A DNA stretch of 64,000 bases from Neorhizobium sp. NCHU2750 (GCF_003597675.1 NZ_CP030827.1:2666001-2730000); one strand, 5' to 3'; positions 17,055 to 25,562 are shown, counted from the first letter of the stretch. Translations and numbers: made by a program. Notes: generated by a model not told the origin, from the sequence alone.

Positions 17055-17702
17055 TCAGGCAGTGACGATTTCTGCAATGAAGGTAATCTTGTCTTCCGAG
17101 ACGACATGCTTGAGTTCCATGTCGCACTCCTCGGCCAGCAGCACGGTATAATAGGGCTGGATCGAATGTGCATCGACCGCTTCTTCCAGCGTGCCGCTGC
17201 AGATCTCGACGAATTTCGCCGGCACGCGCATCATCCGTCCCTTGACGACGATCTCGAACCTGGCGGCGCCTTCCGGATCGATCAGCGTCACGTCTACCGA
17301 ACCACCGCGCGGAATGCCGGCATAGGCAACCAGGAACAGGTTGAGCAGCAGCTTGACGCGGTTCTTCGGAATGATCGCCCGCGGACCGCTCCAGGAAACC
17401 TCGGTCTTCTTTTCGGCGATGGCAAAGTCCTTGGCGGCCTTTTCAGCCTCGCCCGTATCGATTGAAGCGCCGACCGAGCCCGATGCACCGAAGGCAAGCC
17501 GGGCGAATTTCAGCCGCACCGAGGCATTGAGCGCCGAGGTGCGGATCAGGTCCAGCGCGTCGGCATCCGCCGCACCTTCGTCGAGCAGCTCAAGGCCGTT
17601 GTTGATCGCGCCGACGGGCGAGATGACATCATGGCAAACGCGGCTGCACAGGAGTGCCGCCAGATCTGGACCGCTGAGGGTGAGATTGGGATTCTTCGGC
17701 AT
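17055..17702 (-). CDS. chpT: Histidine phosphotransferase ChpT
   Basis: Phosphotransferase of 215 residues that relays phosphate from the hybrid kinase CckA to CtrA and CpdR. The dimerisation/histidine-box helix carries the phospho-accepting His24 in RVCHDVISPVGAINNGLELL, the family hallmark. The rest is a degenerate HATPase-like domain (KLLLNLFLVAYAGIPRGG around the middle). Minus strand, with the receiver-domain gene 165 bp downstream. A near-consensus CtrA site lies about 100 bp upstream. Confidence 0.95.
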   Translation of the reverse strand: MPKNPNLTLSGPDLAALLCSRVCHDVISPVGAINNGLELLDEGAADADALDLIRTSALNASVRLKFARLAFGASGSVGASIDTGEAEKAAKDFAIAEKKTEVSWSGPRAIIPKNRVKLLLNLFLVAYAGIPRGGSVDVTLIDPEGAARFEIVVKGRMMRVPAKFVEICSGTLEEAVDAHSIQPYYTVLLAEECDMELKHVVSEDKITFIAEIVTA

Positions 17703-17801
17703 GCGTTACTCCTGCTGCATCTGGGTGCTTGCCCGCTCTTTGCCACGCCAACATTGCGTGGGGATGGATCAATAAGGCCGGCATAATGACACCAGCTTTG
17801 G

Positions 17802-17816
17802 TAAACTGACGATTAA
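17802..17816. promoter_or_regulatory. Candidate CtrA box upstream of chpT
   Basis: TAAA-CTGACGA-TTAA on the plus strand, i.e. TTAA-N7-TTTA reading toward chpT, matches seven of eight consensus positions. It is 100 bases before the chpT start. Confidence 0.4.
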
Positions 17817-18096
17817 TCCGCAATCGCGATCCCCCCGATTCCGATAGAATTGTCCCGTTTGGGACCGGCAAAAGCCACCCGACCGCATTCCCGTGACCGT
17901 CAAACTGCCACACGCGATGCCCGCGCAGCACAGAACACAACCACTGCGGCGAGCATGCAGGCGCCTCAACAAAGCCCTCTTCTGACGCGACACAATGCTT
18001 AAGGCAGATGCGGCAACATGACCGGCGAAGACCGCCAAAACGACACTTCGCGAGATTTCAATATAAATAAATTCAAATACTTGCGATCTAAAATGC

Positions 18097-18111
18097 TTAA
18101 CCGCTTGTTAA
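18097..18111 (+). promoter_or_regulatory. Perfect CtrA box upstream of eipA
   Basis: TTAACCGCTTGTTAA is an exact TTAA-N7-TTAA site 73 bases before the eipA start. eipA is reported to be directly activated by CtrA in Brucella, so this position is strongly suggestive. Confidence 0.7.
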
Positions 18112-18183
18112 TATCATAGCGCCAGAATACATCGCCTGAAGCATGATGCTACGCCTATGGACGATTAAAAAACGGACCTGAAC

Positions 18184-18777
18184 ATGCGCCGCCACAAAAT
18201 CTCCGCTCTGATCCTGAGCCTGAAAGCCCTCCTCGCCGTCATGGCGGCACTGTGGCTATCGACCGCGCCGGCCGCTGCACAGCAGCAGGGCGGCAACCAG
18301 TATTCGCTTCAGGAAATTGTCGATGCGGGCAACGGGTTCTTCGGCTCCACCAGCGGCGGTCTCGCCAAGGTGGTCGAAAACGCGTTCCAGAAATTCGGCC
18401 TGCCGAACGGCTACGTTCTCGGCCAGGAAGGCTCCGGCGCCTTCATCGCCGGCCTTACCTATGGTGAGGGCAAGCTCTATACCAAGAATGCCGGCCAGCA
18501 CCCCTCCTACTGGCAGGGTCCCTCGCTCGGCATCGATTACGGTGGCCAGGGCACCCGCGTGATGATGCTCGTCTATGACCTGCCTTCGGTCGATTCGATC
18601 TATGCCCGTTTCGGCGGCGTTTCGGGCTCGGCTTTCGTCGTCGCTGGCGTCGGCATGACCGTGCTGCGCAACGAAAATGTCGTGCTGGTTCCGATCCGCA
18701 CCGGCGTCGGCGCCCGCCTCGGCGTCAATATCGGCTACCTGAAACTGACCCGTTCGCCGACCTGGAACCCCTTCTGA
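18184..18777 (+). CDS. eipA: Periplasmic envelope-integrity protein EipA (DUF1134)
   Basis: Secreted protein of 197 residues. The first 36 or so form a signal peptide ending near STAPAAAQ, followed by the DUF1134 domain rich in Gly and aromatic beta strands (GEGKLYTKN, GIDYGGQG, PIRTGVGARLGVNIGYLK). In Brucella the family member EipA is a soluble periplasmic beta-barrel needed for envelope stress resistance and is activated by CtrA. The upstream box and the cell-cycle neighbours agree with that. Start ATG at 18184 follows GGACCTGAAC, a weak ribosome-binding site. Confidence 0.88.
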   Translation: MRRHKISALILSLKALLAVMAALWLSTAPAAAQQQGGNQYSLQEIVDAGNGFFGSTSGGLAKVVENAFQKFGLPNGYVLGQEGSGAFIAGLTYGEGKLYTKNAGQHPSYWQGPSLGIDYGGQGTRVMMLVYDLPSVDSIYARFGGVSGSAFVVAGVGMTVLRNENVVLVPIRTGVGARLGVNIGYLKLTRSPTWNPF

Positions 18778-18791
18778 TCCGGTCGCTTTCA

Positions 18792-18816
18792 GCTCCCGGC
18801 GCAGAACGCCGGGAAC
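18792..18816 (+). terminator. Hairpin after eipA
   Basis: TCCCGGCG (18794-18801) and CGCCGGGA (18807-18814) form a perfect 8-bp stem with a five-base loop 17 bases after the eipA stop. There is no U-run, so it may be an mRNA 3' stabilising hairpin rather than a full terminator. Confidence 0.4.
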
Positions 18817-18925
18817 TATCCTTCGGGGAGGCTCACGTGTCTCTGGCCGGAGGGCATGCTTGCCGCGTCCCCGCTCGCATGCTTAAACGTGCATTCCGGC
18901 ATAATGACACCAAGACGGCCCGATC

Positions 18926-20080
18926 GTGATCGAATTTGCTCTGCTTTTTGGCCTTGGTTTTCTCAGCGCTCTCCTGCTCGCGATGCTGATCGCGCCGGCA
19001 ATCCATAGACGCATCGTCGCCTTCACCGAAAACAGGATCAGGGCGACGGTGCCGATCAGCCCGCAGGAAGTACGCGCCCAGCGCGACATGGCCCGCGCAG
19101 TCTATGCCGCCGAAAACGCCCGCACCAAGCAGGAGCTGATCCACGAGAAGGATCGTACGGTTTCGCTCATTCTGCAGACCGAGAGCCTCAAGGAAGAGAT
19201 CCGCAGGCTGACGGCCGACAATCTCGATCTGAAATCGCGCGCCGAAGGGCTGGATGTGACGGCGGTCGATCTGCGCTCGCAACTGCGCCAGGAAGACGGC
19301 TATATCGCCGACCTCAAGGCCGCACTCGATGCGACCGAGGAGCAGAAGATCGGCAAGGACCTCGATATCGAGCGCTTGCGGCAGGAACTGCAACTCGTAT
19401 CCGCCAAGAGCGACAATGCCCGCATAGATCTGTCGACGCGCGAGACGGAAGTCGAGAACCTGAAATTCCGCGTCAGCGCCCTGCGCGAGGAACGCGACAA
19501 TCTGCGCAAGGATATCCGCGTCCAGTCGACCCGTGCCAAGGACGCCGAGACGCGCCTCGCCCAGGAAGAATACCGGTCCACCAAACTGGAAGACAAGCTG
19601 ACGCGCGAGGTTTCGCTGCGCACCGACAAGGAAACGGCGCTGGAGCGCCGCAACGAGGAGATTTCCCGCTTGCGCGAAAAGATGACCGTCACCCCGCCAA
19701 GCGAGCCGTCGCCGAATTCATCATCGAAGACGCCTGCTGCCGTGACGGCAGGGGCCGCCTCCAAGCCGGCACCTGCGAAAGCGCCCTCCGAGGCAGATAT
19801 CGAGGCAAGGGCCTCGGCGCTGGCAGCGGATGCAAGGAACCGCGCCACCGCGCTCGCCGAGCGGATTGCCAACGGCAAGACCGTCACGAACGACGATGCG
19901 CTGCGCGAAGAGATGGCGACGATTGCCGCCGGCATGGTGGCGATGACGGCACTCAACGAAGGCCGTACCTCCCCGGTTCATGCGATGATCGCCGGCAAGC
20001 CCGCCGGGACAAAAGGCCAGAGCCTCGCCTCGCGCGTGCGCACGCTGCTCTCGACGACGGGTACTGCCGCCGATCGCTAA
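18926..20080 (+). CDS. Membrane-anchored coiled-coil protein of unknown function
   Basis: Protein of 384 residues starting at GTG. One amino-terminal membrane helix (about 3-24) is followed by a long charged coiled coil, about residues 50-255, full of Glu/Arg/Leu heptads (for example ETEVENLKFRVSALREERD). Then comes a Pro/Ala/Ser-rich linker near 260-300 and an Ala-rich helical end. The layout suggests an inner-membrane protein with a cytoplasmic rod, but I recognise no named family. It is convergent with the RNA methyltransferase gene. Confidence 0.75.
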   Translation: MIEFALLFGLGFLSALLLAMLIAPAIHRRIVAFTENRIRATVPISPQEVRAQRDMARAVYAAENARTKQELIHEKDRTVSLILQTESLKEEIRRLTADNLDLKSRAEGLDVTAVDLRSQLRQEDGYIADLKAALDATEEQKIGKDLDIERLRQELQLVSAKSDNARIDLSTRETEVENLKFRVSALREERDNLRKDIRVQSTRAKDAETRLAQEEYRSTKLEDKLTREVSLRTDKETALERRNEEISRLREKMTVTPPSEPSPNSSSKTPAAVTAGAASKPAPAKAPSEADIEARASALAADARNRATALAERIANGKTVTNDDALREEMATIAAGMVAMTALNEGRTSPVHAMIAGKPAGTKGQSLASRVRTLLSTTGTAADR

Positions 20081-20112
20081 CCCTGTCGGAGCACGGTGAC
20101 TGCGGGCCGGGT

Positions 20113-20937
20113 TCAGATCCGGCCTTGCGCGCCGGCGATCTGGTAAAGCGCGATGCCCGTCGCTGTTGCGGCATTGAGGCTGTCGAGCCCCGGCACCTGG
20201 GCAATCGAGGCCGTCTCGATCCTGCCCATCAGCGCCTGCGGCAGGCCATTGCCCTCGCTGCCGGTCAGAAGCGCCATGCGTGGCGACGGCGGCACGTGGC
20301 GGATCTCCACCCGCCCGGCCGGTGAAAGGCCCCAGAGCGCAAACCCGCCCTCCACCAGAGCCGAGACCAGTTCCTGCACCGTGCCGCCCCGCGCATAGGG
20401 AACCTGCAGCACGGAACCGACGGAAACGCGCAGCGACTTGCGGTAAAGCGGATCGCAGGAGGTTTCGTCGAGCAGGATCGCATCGACGCCGAAGGCCGCG
20501 GCATTGCGGAAGATCGAGCCGACATTGTCATGGTTGGATATGCCAATCGCCGCCGCCACCAGCGCCCTTTCGGGCAGTGAGGCCAGAAGCTCTAAGGCCG
20601 ACGGCTCCGCCGCCCGCCTGCCGATCGCCAGGATGCCGCGATGCAGGTGGAAGCCGACAATCCCGTCGAGCACCGCGCTGTCGGCGACATAGACCGGCAC
20701 GTCTGGAGGAAACTCGGCGAGAATATCGGCAACGCCCGCCAGCCGGTTTTCGAGGATCAGGATCTTCTCGGCAGAAAACGCTCCGCCCCGCCGGTGTGCC
20801 GCCGCCAGCATGCGCAGGACCACGGTCCCTTCGGCGATGAAGCGGCCATAGCGGCCGACAAGGTCCCGTTCGCGGATAGAACGGAATTCCTCGATCCGCG
20901 GATCCTCCGCATCGACGATGCGGATCACCTCCATCAA
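20113..20937 (-). CDS. TrmH/SpoU-family RNA 2'-O-methyltransferase
   Basis: Protein of 274 residues. The carboxyl half has the knotted SPOUT fold motifs: motif 1 ISNHDNVGSIFRNAAAFGVDA, motif 2 ALLTGSEGNGLP, and motif 3 IAQVPGLDSLNAATATGIALY. The amino half resembles the substrate-binding domain of rRNA methylases of this family. It would methylate a ribose in tRNA or rRNA using S-adenosylmethionine; the target nucleotide cannot be told from sequence. It overlaps the end of the upstream DUF6476 gene by four bases. Confidence 0.88.
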   Translation of the reverse strand: MMEVIRIVDAEDPRIEEFRSIRERDLVGRYGRFIAEGTVVLRMLAAAHRRGGAFSAEKILILENRLAGVADILAEFPPDVPVYVADSAVLDGIVGFHLHRGILAIGRRAAEPSALELLASLPERALVAAAIGISNHDNVGSIFRNAAAFGVDAILLDETSCDPLYRKSLRVSVGSVLQVPYARGGTVQELVSALVEGGFALWGLSPAGRVEIRHVPPSPRMALLTGSEGNGLPQALMGRIETASIAQVPGLDSLNAATATGIALYQIAGAQGRI

Positions 20938-21320
20938 CGACCCTGACCGACAGTCACGTCGGCAACGATGCGCTGGACGGAGAGATCGAAGATATAGACC
21001 TTCGGCATGCCGTTCAGCGCGCCGTAGAACAGGATCTGGTTGCCCGAAAGCGAGACCTGCTGGATATCGAAACCGGGCGGCAGCGCCGCCGTTGCGGCCA
21101 GCGGGCCATCGGCGGGCACGGCATAACCAGCGGTGGTGGCCGTCGTTGCCGGTGCGGCGGGACGCAGGGAGATCTTGTAGACAATGGCAGCGATGACCGC
21201 CATAAAGCAGACCAAGAAGATCCCGCCCGAAATGAGCTGCAGGCGCACCATCTTCCGGCGGATTTTCTCCATTGCCGGATCAAGTGGCTGTTCCTGATCC
21301 TCGAAATCGGCCTGGGGCAT
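20934..21320 (-). CDS. Small single-pass membrane protein (DUF6476-like)
   Basis: Protein of 128 residues from the ATG at 21318-21320 (MPQADFEDQEQP); the frame extends upstream but those codons lie over the opposite rluD gene. After an acidic start it has KIRRKMVRLQLISGG and one membrane helix (about 28-48), then an Ala/Thr/Pro-rich stretch and a compact periplasmic domain (QVSLSGNQILFYGALNG, VYIFDLSVQRIV). Conserved in rhizobia as a hypothetical protein. Its start lies 31 bp from rluD, which is divergent. Confidence 0.7.
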   Translation of the reverse strand: MPQADFEDQEQPLDPAMEKIRRKMVRLQLISGGIFLVCFMAVIAAIVYKISLRPAAPATTATTAGYAVPADGPLAATAALPPGFDIQQVSLSGNQILFYGALNGMPKVYIFDLSVQRIVADVTVGQGR

Positions 21321-21351
21321 GGACTGTCCTTGTACTGAACGGAATGATTGA

Positions 21352-22377
21352 ATGAGCGAGACCATTAGCGAAGCCGGGCTGCCAAGGAAAGTCCTCAATG
21401 CGGGCGAGGACGATGGCGGCCGGCTGGACGCGTGGCTGACGGCACAACTGGATGGAGAACTGTCGCGCAGCCGGGTCAAGGCCTTGATAGAAGAAGGCGC
21501 GATCAGCATCAACGGCAAGATCGTCACGGAAGCCAAGAAGAAGGTCTCTCCCGGCGATGTGATCGAACTCGTCCTGCCCGAACCGGAAGACCCCGAACCC
21601 AAGGGCGAAAACATCCCGCTCGAAGTGCTTTACGAGGATGACGACCTGATCGTCATCGCCAAGCCCGCCGGCCTCGTCGTCCATCCCGGCGCCGGCAACT
21701 GGACCGGCACGCTGGTCAATGCGCTGATCTATCACTGCGGTGCAAGCCTGTCCGGCATTGGCGGCGTCAAGCGGCCCGGCATCGTCCACCGTCTCGATAA
21801 GGAGACGAGTGGCGTCATGGTCGCCGCCAAGAACGATATCGCCCATCGCCATCTCGCCGACCAGTTCGCCGACCACGGCCGATCGGGCGATCTGGAGCGC
21901 GCCTACCAGGCCGTCGTCTGGGGCCGCCCAAGCCATCTGCACGGCACGATCGATGCGCCGCTCGGCCGCTCCAGCGCCGACCGCACCAAGCGGGCGGTCA
22001 AGCGCGAGGATTCTGCCGATGCCCGCCATGCCGTGACCCACTACGAAGTGGTCGAACGTTTTCAGGAAACGCCCGACGCCACGGCGCTCGCATCCCTGAT
22101 CGAATGCCGGCTCGAGACGGGCCGCACCCACCAGATCCGCGTCCACATGGCCCATGTCGGCAATCCGCTGATCGGTGATCCCGAATATGCCGGCGGCTTC
22201 AGGACCAAGGCCAATCGCCTGCCGGAACCGGCAAAGAGCGTCGTCGGCGCCTTTCCCCGCCAGGCGCTGCATGCCTTCCTGCTCGCCTTCGAACACCCCC
22301 GCACCGGCGAGATCATGGAATTCGAGGCGCCGATGCCCGACGACATGGACGCCCTGATCGAGGCGCTGCGGGGATAA
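21352..22377 (+). CDS. rluD: RluA/RluD-family 23S rRNA pseudouridine synthase
   Basis: Protein of 341 residues. An S4 RNA-binding domain (about 18-80, RSRVKALIEEGAISING) precedes the catalytic pseudouridine synthase domain, with the catalytic aspartate Asp149 in HRLDKETSG and the RxHQIRVHMAH-type motif near residue 260. RluD-type enzymes modify helix 69 of 23S rRNA. In related genomes this gene is commonly close to rpoH; here rpoH is about 3.2 kb away. The symbol is given on family resemblance. Confidence 0.88.
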   Translation: MSETISEAGLPRKVLNAGEDDGGRLDAWLTAQLDGELSRSRVKALIEEGAISINGKIVTEAKKKVSPGDVIELVLPEPEDPEPKGENIPLEVLYEDDDLIVIAKPAGLVVHPGAGNWTGTLVNALIYHCGASLSGIGGVKRPGIVHRLDKETSGVMVAAKNDIAHRHLADQFADHGRSGDLERAYQAVVWGRPSHLHGTIDAPLGRSSADRTKRAVKREDSADARHAVTHYEVVERFQETPDATALASLIECRLETGRTHQIRVHMAHVGNPLIGDPEYAGGFRTKANRLPEPAKSVVGAFPRQALHAFLLAFEHPRTGEIMEFEAPMPDDMDALIEALRG

Positions 22378-22393
22378 CCGTTACCGCATTGCC

Positions 22394-23287
22394 TCAGGCG
22401 CCGGCATCGCCGCAGACATTGCGGGAGGTCCGGTGGCCGGCGACGACATTGAGGCAGACGGCGGCAAACACGATCGTGCCGCCGACAAGGGCGTGAGCGT
22501 CGGGCGCTTCTCCGGCAAACAGAAAAACCCAGAGCGGCGCCAGTGGCGCCTCCAGCGAGCCGATCAGCACGCTCTCGACCGGCGGCAGCAGCCGCGAGCC
22601 GACCAACAGCATGAGAAAGCCCGCCGAGAAGCCGCAGACGCCGAACAGCAGGATCAGCACGACGTCATGCGCAGAAGCCAACAGCGGACTGGCGAAGGGC
22701 GCGATCATGACGGCGGCCATCACGGTCGGGAGGATCGTGCTCGGCAGCGCCGGCGTCTGCGGGTAGCGGCGCACCATCACCGTCCAGAGCCCGATCAGGC
22801 CCGTCATGGCGAGGGCGAGGAAATCGCCGGCCAGATCACCCCCACGCGTCCCCCCGCCCCCGCCATTCATCATCAACGCAATCCCCACAAGGGCAATTCC
22901 GCTTGCGAAGAGGGACATCGCATTCGGCCTTTCCTTCAGGACGACAAAGGCAAGCCCTGCCGCAACGAACGGGCAGAGTGCGAAGATGACCGACACATGC
23001 GCCACCGATGTCATGTAAAGCGCGTTGATGAACAGGATCATCGCCATCGCCGAGATGATCGAGATGAAGAAACCGACGCGGCCGAGGCGCAGGAATTCAT
23101 CTATGCTGCGCCCGCGGGAGACGGTGAGAAGACAGGCCAGCAGAAACAACCCGCCGAAGAGGCCGCGCAGAAAGGTCAGCGTCGGCGCATCGACACCGAC
23201 CAGCCGCGTCATCAGCCCGGCGGTGCTCAGCGCGACCGTCGCGGTCAGCACCATCAGCAGACCTTGAGCACGCGACGACAATGCCAT
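22394..23287 (-). CDS. EamA/DMT-family membrane transporter
   Basis: Inner-membrane protein of 297 residues with about ten helices arranged as two EamA repeats (first starting QGLLMVLTATVALSTAGLMTRL, second near GLIGLWTVMVRRYPQTPA). The ATG at 23285-23287 has an excellent GGAGG site, so the longer frame to 23326 is rejected. Substrate unknown; the family exports metabolites and amino acids. The gene diverges from a WYL-type regulator across a perfect 18-bp inverted repeat and is probably its target. Confidence 0.88.
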   Translation of the reverse strand: MALSSRAQGLLMVLTATVALSTAGLMTRLVGVDAPTLTFLRGLFGGLFLLACLLTVSRGRSIDEFLRLGRVGFFISIISAMAMILFINALYMTSVAHVSVIFALCPFVAAGLAFVVLKERPNAMSLFASGIALVGIALMMNGGGGGTRGGDLAGDFLALAMTGLIGLWTVMVRRYPQTPALPSTILPTVMAAVMIAPFASPLLASAHDVVLILLFGVCGFSAGFLMLLVGSRLLPPVESVLIGSLEAPLAPLWVFLFAGEAPDAHALVGGTIVFAAVCLNVVAGHRTSRNVCGDAGA

Positions 23288-23320
23288 GCCGGACCTCCTC
23301 CCGTTCAACCGATGCAGATC

Positions 23321-23364
23321 TAGCAAAACACTGCTGACAACAGGGCGTCAGCAGTGTTTTGCTA
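23321..23364. promoter_or_regulatory. Perfect 18-bp inverted repeat operator between transporter and WYL regulator
   Basis: The left arm TAGCAAAACACTGCTGAC (23321-23338) and its exact reverse complement (23347-23364) are separated by eight bases. It lies 33 bases from the transporter start and 38 bases from the regulator start. Likely operator for the regulator; a cruciform or hairpin is possible too. Confidence 0.75.
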
Positions 23365-23402
23365 CACTCGGAAAAGGGAGTGAGCGAAAGGGAGGAGGAG
23401 GA

Positions 23403-24104
23403 ATGCCAAATTCGGGGCGCATGTTCGAGGTCGTGCAGCTGCTGCGGGCAAGCCGCCAGCCGATGACGGCCGAGGCGCTGGCGACCCGGCTGGAGGTGAC
23501 CAAACGCACCATCTACCGCGATATCGCCGCCCTGCAGGCCGCCGGCATTCCAATCGATGGCGAAGCCGGGATCGGCTATGTCATGCGCCGCGGCTACGAC
23601 CTGCCCCCTTTGATGTTCACCCCGGAGGAACTCGACGCGATCGCCGTGGGCCTGGCCCTCGTCGGCCGCACCGGCGACAAGAGCCTGACCATGGCCGGCG
23701 CCAATGCCTCTGCCAAGATCGCCGAGGTCATTGCGCCCGAAGCCTGCATGAGCGGTGACGATCCCTGGCTGTTTGCCTCCGCATGGCACGCCATCCCCGA
23801 CCCGGTCATCGACACGCGCATCCTGCGCAGGGCGATCCGGCAGGAACGCAAGCTGCGGATGTCCTATCGCGACGGTACCGGCAAGGCGACGGACCGCACC
23901 ATCCTGCCGCTCGCCCTCTCCTATTATATCGACGGCGTGATCCTGGCCGGCTATTGCGAGCTGCGGCAGGATTTCCGCCACTTCCGCCACGACCGCATTG
24001 TAAGCTGCGAACTGACGGATGACTGCTTTTCCAGCGTCGCGACGAAGCTGAGACAGCAATGGCGCCTGCTGCCGGACTTGTTTGCCGGCCCGCAGATACC
24101 TTGA
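23403..24104 (+). CDS. YafY-type transcriptional regulator (HTH_11 plus WYL domain)
   Basis: DNA-binding protein of 233 residues. The amino-terminal helix-turn-helix (about 5-60: LLRASRQPMTAEALATRLEVTKRTIYRDI in two helices) is DeoR/HTH_11-like, and residues 130-215 carry the WYL ligand-sensing domain, ending with the RIVSCELTDDCF strand typical of YafY proteins. The open frame from 23286 crosses the palindrome, so the ATG at 23403, with GGAGGAGGA just upstream, is preferred. Divergent from the EamA transporter that it probably controls together with itself. Confidence 0.88.
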   Translation: MPNSGRMFEVVQLLRASRQPMTAEALATRLEVTKRTIYRDIAALQAAGIPIDGEAGIGYVMRRGYDLPPLMFTPEELDAIAVGLALVGRTGDKSLTMAGANASAKIAEVIAPEACMSGDDPWLFASAWHAIPDPVIDTRILRRAIRQERKLRMSYRDGTGKATDRTILPLALSYYIDGVILAGYCELRQDFRHFRHDRIVSCELTDDCFSSVATKLRQQWRLLPDLFAGPQIP

Positions 24105-24582
24105 ACCACGCATGGCCCAATTGCCGTTTACCGTAGGTCGACACGATCCTTGCCCTCCGGCATTCAGGGCCATGCGGCCTGATCTTGTCCGGCTGCGCTT
24201 CAGACACTCAGCCCGACATCGGCCGGGGCCAGGCAGCATCTGCGATACTGTGCGCAGGAGGATTGCAAGAACTCAATAAAATAAAAACCGAGACCACAGG
24301 CCAAAAAATGCGACTGACTGTCATTTGTATTCGCACTTACCTCAGCTATTTTAATAATAAAGAAAGTTAATTACTCGAATTACGAAGTCGTATAATATCT
24401 ATTTACCCGTATAAATCACCGACAAGACCAGGTAATCGCAAATTGATTTCTTCCATAGACTTGCTGCGCTGCAAAAACAGATCGGAAGAAGACAGGAAAA
24501 GACATGTAGCGCTGCTGCATGGCGGCCTGCAGGTGATCGGGATTTTCCCGCTTATCGGCCCTCGGTGCGAAGGCGCGCCGAT
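24105..24582. other. AT-rich intergenic stretch with no recognisable gene
   Basis: This 478-bp gap lies between the WYL regulator and the methyltransferase gene. Only short frames occur and none has supporting features. The part from about 24260 to 24430 is clearly richer in A and T than the flanks (runs such as AATAAAATAAAAA). It may contain the promoter for the methyltransferase gene. Confidence 0.4.
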
Positions 24583-25371
24583 ATGAACGAGGATATCCGC
24601 AAATTCATCTTCAATGACCTGCAGACGATCGAGGGTTATATTGATCCTCCTGACGCCCTGGTGTTTCTTTCCCTCCTGCAGGCGCAGGAAAAGCACCGCC
24701 TGAAGGGCGGGGTGGCGGAGATCGGCGTCTTCTACGGACGCTCCTATTTCCTGTTTCGCAAGATCTGCCGCTCCGACGAGCGGATCCTCGCCATCGACCT
24801 CTTCGATCTCGAGCAGCAGGGCGGTGTCGCCGCGACGCAATACGACCGGTTTGTCGAGAACGGCGAGCGCCTCGGCCTTCCGGTCGACCCTGGCCTCGTC
24901 ATCAGCGGCGACAGCACGAAACTGAGCCCCGGCGACATCACCGGAAAGATAGGCCGCACCCGCTTCTTCAGCATCGATGGCGGCCACATGCTGAACCATG
25001 TCTCCTCCGACAGCATGTTGGCGCTGAATACACTTGCCGGCCACGGGATCATCGTCTTCGATGACACGTTCAACCCGGCATGGCCGGAAGTGACGGTCGG
25101 CGTCGGTGATTTCCTGCGTGCGCGCCGCGATGAACTGGCCACTTTCTGCATGACCAAGTATAAGACCTATGTCTGCCGCAAGGAGTTTCACGGCTTCTAC
25201 AGCCGCGTGATTTCCGGTGCCCGTGATCTTGCCGCCTTCGACCACGTGGAAACCGATTTCCTCGGCGCAAAAGCGATAAGATTGGACAATCCCATGGCCC
25301 GCCGCATGGTCTATGAACTGCTTGTCCGGCTTGGAATGCGCACGCTCTCTGAACGAGCCTATCGCAGATAG
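24583..25371 (+). CDS. Class I SAM-dependent methyltransferase-like protein (Methyltransf_24 type)
   Basis: Protein of 262 residues from the ATG at 24583. It has a Rossmann-like core: GGVAEIGVFYGRS (motif I, about 44-57), RILAIDLFDLEQQGG (acidic loop), RTRFFSIDGGHM, and GHGIIVFDDTFNPAWPEV. This pattern matches the group of methyltransferases linked to glycan or secondary-metabolite decoration (class 24), but the acceptor is unknown. It is flanked upstream by the AT-rich gap and lies alone before rpoH. The weak ribosome-binding site leaves the start uncertain; 24565 is an alternative. Confidence 0.75.
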   Translation: MNEDIRKFIFNDLQTIEGYIDPPDALVFLSLLQAQEKHRLKGGVAEIGVFYGRSYFLFRKICRSDERILAIDLFDLEQQGGVAATQYDRFVENGERLGLPVDPGLVISGDSTKLSPGDITGKIGRTRFFSIDGGHMLNHVSSDSMLALNTLAGHGIIVFDDTFNPAWPEVTVGVGDFLRARRDELATFCMTKYKTYVCRKEFHGFYSRVISGARDLAAFDHVETDFLGAKAIRLDNPMARRMVYELLVRLGMRTLSERAYRR

Positions 25372-25423
25372 CGCAGGCCTGCCGAGATGAACAAAGCGTA
25401 ATGATATAACGCCTTCGTGAGAC

Positions 25424-25452
25424 CTTGAATCAAGGTTCCGCCGCACTTACCT
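25424..25452 (+). promoter_or_regulatory. Candidate heat-shock (sigma-32-like) promoter of rpoH
   Basis: CTTGAA (25424-25429), 16 bases, then CTTACCT (25446-25452) resembles the alphaproteobacterial sigma-32 promoter pattern (CTTGAN and CYTATNT). It is about 110 bases before rpoH, consistent with autoregulation. By eye only. Confidence 0.35.
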
Positions 25453-25562
25453 GTTACACGCATTGGTGCGGGATCGGGAACGATCCGCGCCAATTTCGGT
25501 TCGCCTTGTAGCAAGGGACGTTTTACCAGAGGGAGCCGACAACGATCGGAAAGGGGTGCTTT

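Larger units (their letters stand above)
17703..18183. promoter_or_regulatory. Intergenic region between chpT and eipA
   Basis: This 481-bp gap has no convincing gene. The part near chpT holds a CtrA-like site (17802-17816) and the AT-rich part near eipA (about 18055-18120) holds a perfect CtrA box (18097-18111). It is probably a divergent promoter region controlled by CtrA on both sides. Confidence 0.5.

Noticed and set aside
24185..24370. 61-residue frame in the AT-rich gap
   Set aside because: No ribosome-binding site, domain or signal; probably chance.
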